From Gemmatimonadaceae bacterium (GTDB lineage Bacteria > Latescibacterota > UBA2968 > UBA8231): a stretch of 18,803 nt of DNA. The first letter of the stretch is position 1; each line of letters opens with the position of its first letter. The notes beneath the pieces were generated by a model. That model was not told where the DNA came from. It did not search any database and was given only the letters and a program-made list of their open reading frames with translations. This document shows, one piece after another, positions 14,424 to 18,803 of the stretch. Location: assembly GCA_002726335.1 (NCBI GenBank), contig PBSR01000277.1:1-18803 (forward strand), in the 5' to 3' direction. Position numbers and translations under genes: made by a program.

Positions 14424-16781
14424 ATGTCCATGCACACGATGACTCTGTGGTTGGCTTTCACCGCACTGATCCTGGGATTGTTCTGTGATCCCGGCCAGAC
14501 CGACGAACTCCGCTTTGACAGTACCAGTGACTGGCAGCCATGGGACATCCCCCAGGGTATCGTCACGCTGGGAAGGGACGGCGTGCTTCGTCCCGTCGAG
14601 ATCCGCAAGAACATCAACGCCTCGCTGAACGCTGCCGCACTGGGAGGCGGGGTCCACAAGACCGGCTCCAATGCATTTCAGGCTGCCGCCGTGCTCGATG
14701 GCGATCCGACCACCGGTTGGGCCCCCGACAGCACGGCTGCCGAGGCTGACTGGTTCATCGAGATCGACCTGGGTCGGGCCGTCTCCGCCCACCGCGTCGC
14801 CCTGCAGTTCGACGAATCGGCCTCCCCCTTCGAGCTGTTCGACCTGCTGCTGTCCACCGGGGAGCCCGCCGTGGACGTGGTTGGCAATCCCATCGAGGGC
14901 ACTCTCGTCTATCGGATCAGTGAGCGCTACAAAGCCAACGACCGGCACCGCGTCACCTTCGAACTGGATCAACCCCTGCACACCCCGATCCGCTACGTGC
15001 GTGTGCAGCCGCTGACTTTCGTGCCCGGTGCCAGACTGACGGAGATCGAAGTGGCCGGCTTTGGCGACAACCTGTTGACCAACCTGCTCGACAAGGGCGG
15101 CAATATAGAGATCGTCACCGCCATCGAACTGGGGGCGGACGCGGTGGCCCTGGGCAACGCCTTCTCGTTGATCGATGGTGATCTGGTCACGCGTTATTCG
15201 CAGCGCAACGAACCGCGGGCGGCCTTCGACATCTTCGGCCACATCACCCTGGACCTGGGTGCTGTCTTCTGGACAGATCTGGTACGCCTCATCAACGGCG
15301 TCGTCGTGCGCTCAGGCAATGGTGGTGGCATCACGACGGCGCAGTTCATCTCACGCCGAAGTTTCATCTACCGCTTCTACGAAATCCTTACCTCCGACGG
15401 CTCCCTGTCTCCGGACGGCACGCGGCGGTGGACGAAGCACTTCTCCGACTGGTCGACGGACGAGATGCGCCTGCGAGGTCTGGCCGATCACAACTTCGAC
15501 CCCATCCCGGCTCGTTTCGTGCGCCTTCGCTGGCGAGTCTGGGACGCGGCCTGCGCCTTCGGAGCGGAGGTCGCCAGTCAGGCCTTTACGGCGAGGAACT
15601 GCCTGGTCACAGGCTGGACGGAAGAGATGCAGGTTTTCGGCGCGGGCTTCCCGAGAGAGGCCAGGTTGTCCTCACCGTTGCTCGATCTGGGTGAGGGCAA
15701 GAACCTCAACGCCGTGCGTTGGGCGGCCGACGCGCCTCCGGGTACTCGTGTAGAGATTCGCACGCGCACCGGCAACCAGGTGGAAGAAGTGCTCACCTAT
15801 CGTGACAAGAACTTGAAGGAGGTCACGGCGCGATCCTGGGGGAAACTGATCCCGAGCTTCCGCGGTCCCATCGACACGACCCAGGTCCCCGGTGATGACT
15901 GGAGTCCATGGAGCACGGCCTACGGCGTCTCAGGGGAGCGTTTCCAGTCGCCCTCCCCGCGACGGTATCTCGAGCTGAACATCCTGCTGATCACAGATGA
16001 GCTGGACAGGGCACCAAGTCTCGACTGGGTTGCCGTAGACTTCTCGCCGCCTCTGGCAGGCAGAGCCTTCGGTGAGGTCACACCCAGTCAGGTGCGCCCG
16101 GGACAGCGCACGGAGTTCAGTTATTTCCTCCGCTCCGAGGACAGCCCCATCGGTTTCGATCGTCTCGCTGTCGAAGCCTCGACGGATCTCGAGTTTGTCG
16201 ACACACAGATCGATGGTTCCAGCATCGACGCCGTGGCGACACCCACCGCGGAGGGGTTCGTCCTGGCTCTACCACGCCGGGTACGTGCAGGCGAGCTTGT
16301 GGAGGTCCGATTCGCCACCGCCGTCTATCTCCAGTCGACGCGCTTCGACCTGTTTCTCGAGGCCAACCGTGACGGGCAACAGATCCGTCAGCGAGTCGAC
16401 GCCGGCGATGCCAGCCCCGACGTGGGGAGCAATTCGACCGTTGTCAGCATCCCCGTGAGTGCCCACGTGTTTGCCGGCATCGACATCTTGCCGCCGGTGC
16501 TGACGGCCAATGGCGACGGCATCAACGACGAACTCACCGTGGACATCGATCTGGTCAATGTCCTCAGTCCGCGACCCCTCAGCCTGCGCCTCTACGACCT
16601 GACCGGCCGCCTCGCCCACCAGCAGGAGCGCCTGGTGACCGCGGGGCAGCACGTCCTGTCGTGGGACGGGCGCGGTGTCGGCGGCAGACTCTTGCCGCCG
16701 GGGATGTACGTCCTGGAGGTGGTCCTGGAGGGGGACGCCGACCGGCAGGTCGAGCGTCGTGTCGTGCCCGTCGTCTACTGA
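14424..16781 (+). CDS. Exported discoidin-like protein with NGDG/FlgD-type C-terminal domain, function unknown
   Basis: Protein of 785 residues. An N-terminal export signal (MSMHTMTLWLAFTALILGLF) is followed by two discoidin (F5/8 type C)-like beta-sandwich regions. The first, at about 60-212, has LDGDPTTGWAPD and WFIEIDLGRAVSAHRVALQ; the second, at about 232-410, has LIDGDLVTRYS, ITLDLGA and FVRLRWRVW. A third module (about 415-680), shared with the paralogue at 17716, contains PSFRGPI, DDWSPWS and SPSPRR. The C-terminus (about 690-785) carries LTANGDGINDEL and LYDLTGRLA, then LSWDGRG and PPGMYVLEV, resembling CHU_C or FlgD-Ig sorting domains. ATG at 14424 has AAGGA seven bases upstream and starts the signal sequence; the frame is open to 14178 but that extension is not protein-like. 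The lipobox is absent (Phe before Cys21). A surface adhesin or glycan-binding role is inference. Its stop overlaps the converging SUMF1-domain gene by seven bases. Confidence -1.
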   Translation: MSMHTMTLWLAFTALILGLFCDPGQTDELRFDSTSDWQPWDIPQGIVTLGRDGVLRPVEIRKNINASLNAAALGGGVHKTGSNAFQAAAVLDGDPTTGWAPDSTAAEADWFIEIDLGRAVSAHRVALQFDESASPFELFDLLLSTGEPAVDVVGNPIEGTLVYRISERYKANDRHRVTFELDQPLHTPIRYVRVQPLTFVPGARLTEIEVAGFGDNLLTNLLDKGGNIEIVTAIELGADAVALGNAFSLIDGDLVTRYSQRNEPRAAFDIFGHITLDLGAVFWTDLVRLINGVVVRSGNGGGITTAQFISRRSFIYRFYEILTSDGSLSPDGTRRWTKHFSDWSTDEMRLRGLADHNFDPIPARFVRLRWRVWDAACAFGAEVASQAFTARNCLVTGWTEEMQVFGAGFPREARLSSPLLDLGEGKNLNAVRWAADAPPGTRVEIRTRTGNQVEEVLTYRDKNLKEVTARSWGKLIPSFRGPIDTTQVPGDDWSPWSTAYGVSGERFQSPSPRRYLELNILLITDELDRAPSLDWVAVDFSPPLAGRAFGEVTPSQVRPGQRTEFSYFLRSEDSPIGFDRLAVEASTDLEFVDTQIDGSSIDAVATPTAEGFVLALPRRVRAGELVEVRFATAVYLQSTRFDLFLEANRDGQQIRQRVDAGDASPDVGSNSTVVSIPVSAHVFAGIDILPPVLTANGDGINDELTVDIDLVNVLSPRPLSLRLYDLTGRLAHQQERLVTAGQHVLSWDGRGVGGRLLPPGMYVLEVVLEGDADRQVERRVVPVVY

Positions 16782-17716
16782 GCAGATTCGGTTGAGAAGG
16801 TTGCCTTCAACCGGCCCCAGCTTTCCGGGGCGACGACGGTTGCGGGCAACGTGGAGGCGATCGCGGCACAGCGGAAGCCGATCTGTCTGTACGTGAGAGT
16901 CTCCGGCAGCCCGCTGCGGTCCGTGGTCCGCAATCGACGGGACTCGCTGCCGAAGGAGCCACCACGGAGCACCCGGTTGAGGCCGGTGGCAGGACCCTCC
17001 GGATGGCTTGCCGGGCTCATGGCGTAGTAGCTCTCGCCATACCAGTCGCTGACGAATTCCCAGACGTTGCCCGCCATGTCATGGACGCCGTAAGGAGAAA
17101 TCCCGAGATCGTACTCGCCCACCGGCGACGAGGTGAAGAAGCCGTCGGCGGAGTCACCACCGCAACAACCCTCCTTCCCATAGTTGGCCCGGTCGCGCGA
17201 GATCTCCTCGCCCCAGGGGTAGGTGCGTTCGTCAGTGCCCCGGGCGGCCTTTTCCCACATCGCCTCGGAGGGCAATCGCAGTCCTGCCCATCTGCAGTAG
17301 GCGTAGGCTCCCAGCCAGCTGATCTCTCCCGCGGGACTGTCGGCCAAGGCGTCAAGGGAGACGCGATAGTCGCCGGAACGTGTCCGGCGGATCCCCGCAT
17401 CAGGGTCCCTCACGTCGACGAAGGCGCGACCCTCCACATCGACGTGACGGCCACCATCGTTGAGGAAGGCGACGTAGAGGCGATTGGTCACCTCGAAACG
17501 GTCGATGAAGTAGTCGTTCAGAAACACACGGTGCGGGGGCTGCTCATCCGGTTTACCCCCAGCCGATCCCATGGTGAAGGTCCCGGCAGGGATCAACACC
17601 AGATCGTGCACCGTGGCGGCAACGGTCATGTGTGAGCGGGTCATCTGCGCCGTTACAGCCACGGGCAGACAGAGCAGCAGTACGGTGAGTGACGCCGCTC
17701 TGTGGGCGTCAGGCAT
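16775..17716 (-). CDS. Secreted SUMF1/FGE-domain protein, lacking active-site cysteines
   Basis: Protein of 313 residues with a signal peptide (MPDAHRAASLTVLLLCLPVAVTAQ) and a full-length FGE-sulfatase domain at about 37-285. Blocks are LIPAGTFTMGS (41-51), EVTNRLYVAFLN (75-86), CRWAGLRLPSEAMWEKAARG (141-160), YPWGEE (166-171), YGVHDMAGNVWEFVSDW (209-225), LRGGSF (250-255) and GFRCA (280-284). Ser257 and Leu262 stand where formylglycine-generating enzyme has its two catalytic cysteines, so it is probably not a sulfatase activator. Adjacent cysteines C184/C185 are unusual. A roughly 28-residue tail follows the domain. The ATG overlaps the stop of the large exported protein gene by one base (TGATG), indicating coupled translation and probably linked function. 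The stop region overlaps the converging plus-strand gene. It is a second, more complete relative of the protein at 13571-14275. Confidence -1.
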   Translation of the reverse strand: MPDAHRAASLTVLLLCLPVAVTAQMTRSHMTVAATVHDLVLIPAGTFTMGSAGGKPDEQPPHRVFLNDYFIDRFEVTNRLYVAFLNDGGRHVDVEGRAFVDVRDPDAGIRRTRSGDYRVSLDALADSPAGEISWLGAYAYCRWAGLRLPSEAMWEKAARGTDERTYPWGEEISRDRANYGKEGCCGGDSADGFFTSSPVGEYDLGISPYGVHDMAGNVWEFVSDWYGESYYAMSPASHPEGPATGLNRVLRGGSFGSESRRLRTTDRSGLPETLTYRQIGFRCAAIASTLPATVVAPESWGRLKATFSTESAQ

Positions 17717-18803
17717 CAGTACGCCAGTCCGACCACGCGTGTGGCGGACCCCGTGACGGCATCCCCCACAACCTCGACGCGAAGCAGATACAGCCCCGGC
17801 GGCGACAGGTTGCCCTGCTCGTCGAGGCCGTCCCAGGACAGGTCGTAGTGCCCGGCCACGCCCCGCTGTTCCAGGCGACGCACCTGGCGACCCTGCAGGT
17901 CGTACACCAGCGCCAGAATGGGCCGGGCGCTGGTCAACCTGAGGGCATCGAAGGAAAACGTCACGTCGTCGTGCAGGCCGTCGCCGTTGGGCGTGAAGAC
18001 GCCGGATGACACCGTCAGGTTGGCGAACAGAGTGGCTTTGATGGGTAGCGAGACGAAGTCGGAATCGTCGCCCAGGTCGGCAATCGCGTCTCCCGGGTCG
18101 ACGGCCTGCCGCAGTTGTTGACCGGTGCCGTCAAACTCAAGGGTGGTGTGGAACCGCGTGCGCTGGAACACAGTGGCGTCAAACTGAATCTCGAGCAGAT
18201 CGGCGGCGTCGATCGTAGCCGGCAGGTGCAGCCGGAAGCCACCCTCCACGAGTTCGTGCTCAACCCCATCGACCAGCTGACCGTCGATGGCCAGCTCGCC
18301 GAACTCCATGGGGATGGTCGATTCCACCAGCACGCGGTCGAAGCCCAGGTTCTGGCGATCGAACGTGGGATGCACGAAATAGGAGAATGACCGACGCACA
18401 CCTGGTTCGGTCTGTGCCGGCACGACCTCGCCCACGGCGGTGCCGGCCAGGGGTCGGGTGTATTCGACGGTGATGTCGCCAAGAGTTGCCGCGGCATCCG
18501 CCACATCCGAGAGGAATTCAGCCTCGATCTGGATGAAGCGCCGCGGCGATGGCGAGCGGAAGGGTGTATTGGGTTCAAGGTAGTCCTCGCTCCAGGCGCT
18601 CCATCCTGCGCCCGGGCTGATGGCGATCTCGATGGGGCCACGGAAGCTCTTGATCAGCTTGTTGTAACGCCGTTCCGTCACCTCCTTGCCCTTGCTGTCA
18701 AAGTAGTGCGTCTCCTCCACGACCTCGTCACCGCTGCGGGAGCGAAACAGCATGCGGGCACCAGTGGGAACCTCGGCGTCCCAGGACACGGTCGACACGT
18801 TCC
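17716..18803 (-). CDS. Exported protein paralogous to the 14424-16781 product (N-terminus outside window)
   Basis: About 362 C-terminal residues are visible and the frame continues past the window edge. They align end to end with residues about 427-785 of the plus-strand protein. The shared blocks are KEVTxR, KSFRGPI (PSFRGPI in the other), GWSAWSEDY, FRSPSPRR, RPLAGTAVGEV, SFSYFV, GFDRVLVE, DGTGQQLRQAVDPGDA and TPNGDGLHDDVTF. By eye roughly 40 percent of positions match. The C-terminal domain (YDLQGRQVRRL, LSWDGLDEQG, PPGLYLLRVEV) is again of CHU_C/FlgD-Ig type. The missing N-terminus presumably holds discoidin-like domains and an export signal. It is coupled by TGATG to the downstream SUMF1-domain gene. 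Function is unknown; surface location is inferred from the tail. Confidence -1.
   Translation of the reverse strand, partial: NVSTVSWDAEVPTGARMLFRSRSGDEVVEETHYFDSKGKEVTERRYNKLIKSFRGPIEIAISPGAGWSAWSEDYLEPNTPFRSPSPRRFIQIEAEFLSDVADAAATLGDITVEYTRPLAGTAVGEVVPAQTEPGVRRSFSYFVHPTFDRQNLGFDRVLVESTIPMEFGELAIDGQLVDGVEHELVEGGFRLHLPATIDAADLLEIQFDATVFQRTRFHTTLEFDGTGQQLRQAVDPGDAIADLGDDSDFVSLPIKATLFANLTVSSGVFTPNGDGLHDDVTFSFDALRLTSARPILALVYDLQGRQVRRLEQRGVAGHYDLSWDGLDEQGNLSPPGLYLLRVEVVGDAVTGSATRVVGLAY

Noticed and set aside
16790..16812. Intrinsic terminator after the exported-protein gene
   Set aside because: The hairpin has a two-base bulge and is followed by GGCCCCAGC rather than a run of T, so it does not meet the usual criteria.
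13571..17716. Sulfatase-maturation role for the two SUMF1-domain proteins
   Set aside because: Neither protein has the paired active-site cysteines after RGGS and no sulfatase is present in the window.
1..18803. tRNA or rRNA genes, CRISPR arrays, insertion sequences, integrases, phage genes or toxin-antitoxin pairs
   Set aside because: No such sequence was seen. Coding sequence fills nearly all of the window and the repeated elements are protein-level repeats (FG-GAP loops, paralogous genes).

Overview
The window reads as GC-rich chromosomal DNA from an uncultured heterotrophic bacterium. Three kinds of exported protein point to the wider FCB assemblage: an FG-GAP/ASPIC (CRTAC1-like) protein, SUMF1-domain proteins, and proteins ending in a YPNPFN or NGDG FlgD/CHU_C-type tail. 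A Latescibacterota-like lineage is my best guess, with Poribacteria-like or related groups possible. This is inferred from gene content only; there is no rRNA or marker gene. I see no tRNA, rRNA, CRISPR array, insertion sequence or phage gene. Coding density is very high: the longest stretch without a gene is 148 bases (14276-14423).

Left edge: a UbiD-family decarboxylase (minus strand, C-terminus cut by the window edge, probable TTG start) is divergent from a complete CocE/NonD-type alpha/beta hydrolase (plus strand, 1416-3128). The hydrolase converges, with a 5-base gap, on the large minus-strand cluster.

Centre: nine minus-strand genes run from 14275 down to 3134 with overlaps or short gaps. 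In transcription order they are a secreted SUMF1-domain protein, a secreted seven-repeat FG-GAP/ASPIC protein, a secreted GH5 glycoside hydrolase with a C-terminal sorting-type domain, mannonate dehydratase (uxuA), two Opp/Dpp-type permeases, two Opp/Dpp-type ATPases, and a family-5 solute-binding lipoprotein. The layout looks like a carbohydrate-utilisation operon. The GH5 enzyme would cut a glycan outside the cell, the peptide-type ABC importer would more likely bring in oligosaccharides than peptides, and mannonate dehydratase would feed a hexuronate branch into 2-keto-3-deoxygluconate. A plausible sigma70-type promoter lies at 14301-14330.

Right: a 785-residue exported protein of unknown function (plus, 14424-16781; discoidin-like domains and an NGDG-type C-terminal domain) has a clear paralogue on the minus strand (17716 to beyond 18803, N-terminus missing). 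The partial paralogue is translationally coupled (TGATG) to a second secreted SUMF1-domain protein. Each large protein therefore neighbours a SUMF1-domain gene, but in opposite relative orientations. Both SUMF1 proteins lack the two active-site cysteines of formylglycine-generating enzyme, and no sulfatase is present. The paired arrangement of exported SUMF1-like proteins with this uncharacterised surface-protein family is the least explained part of the window.
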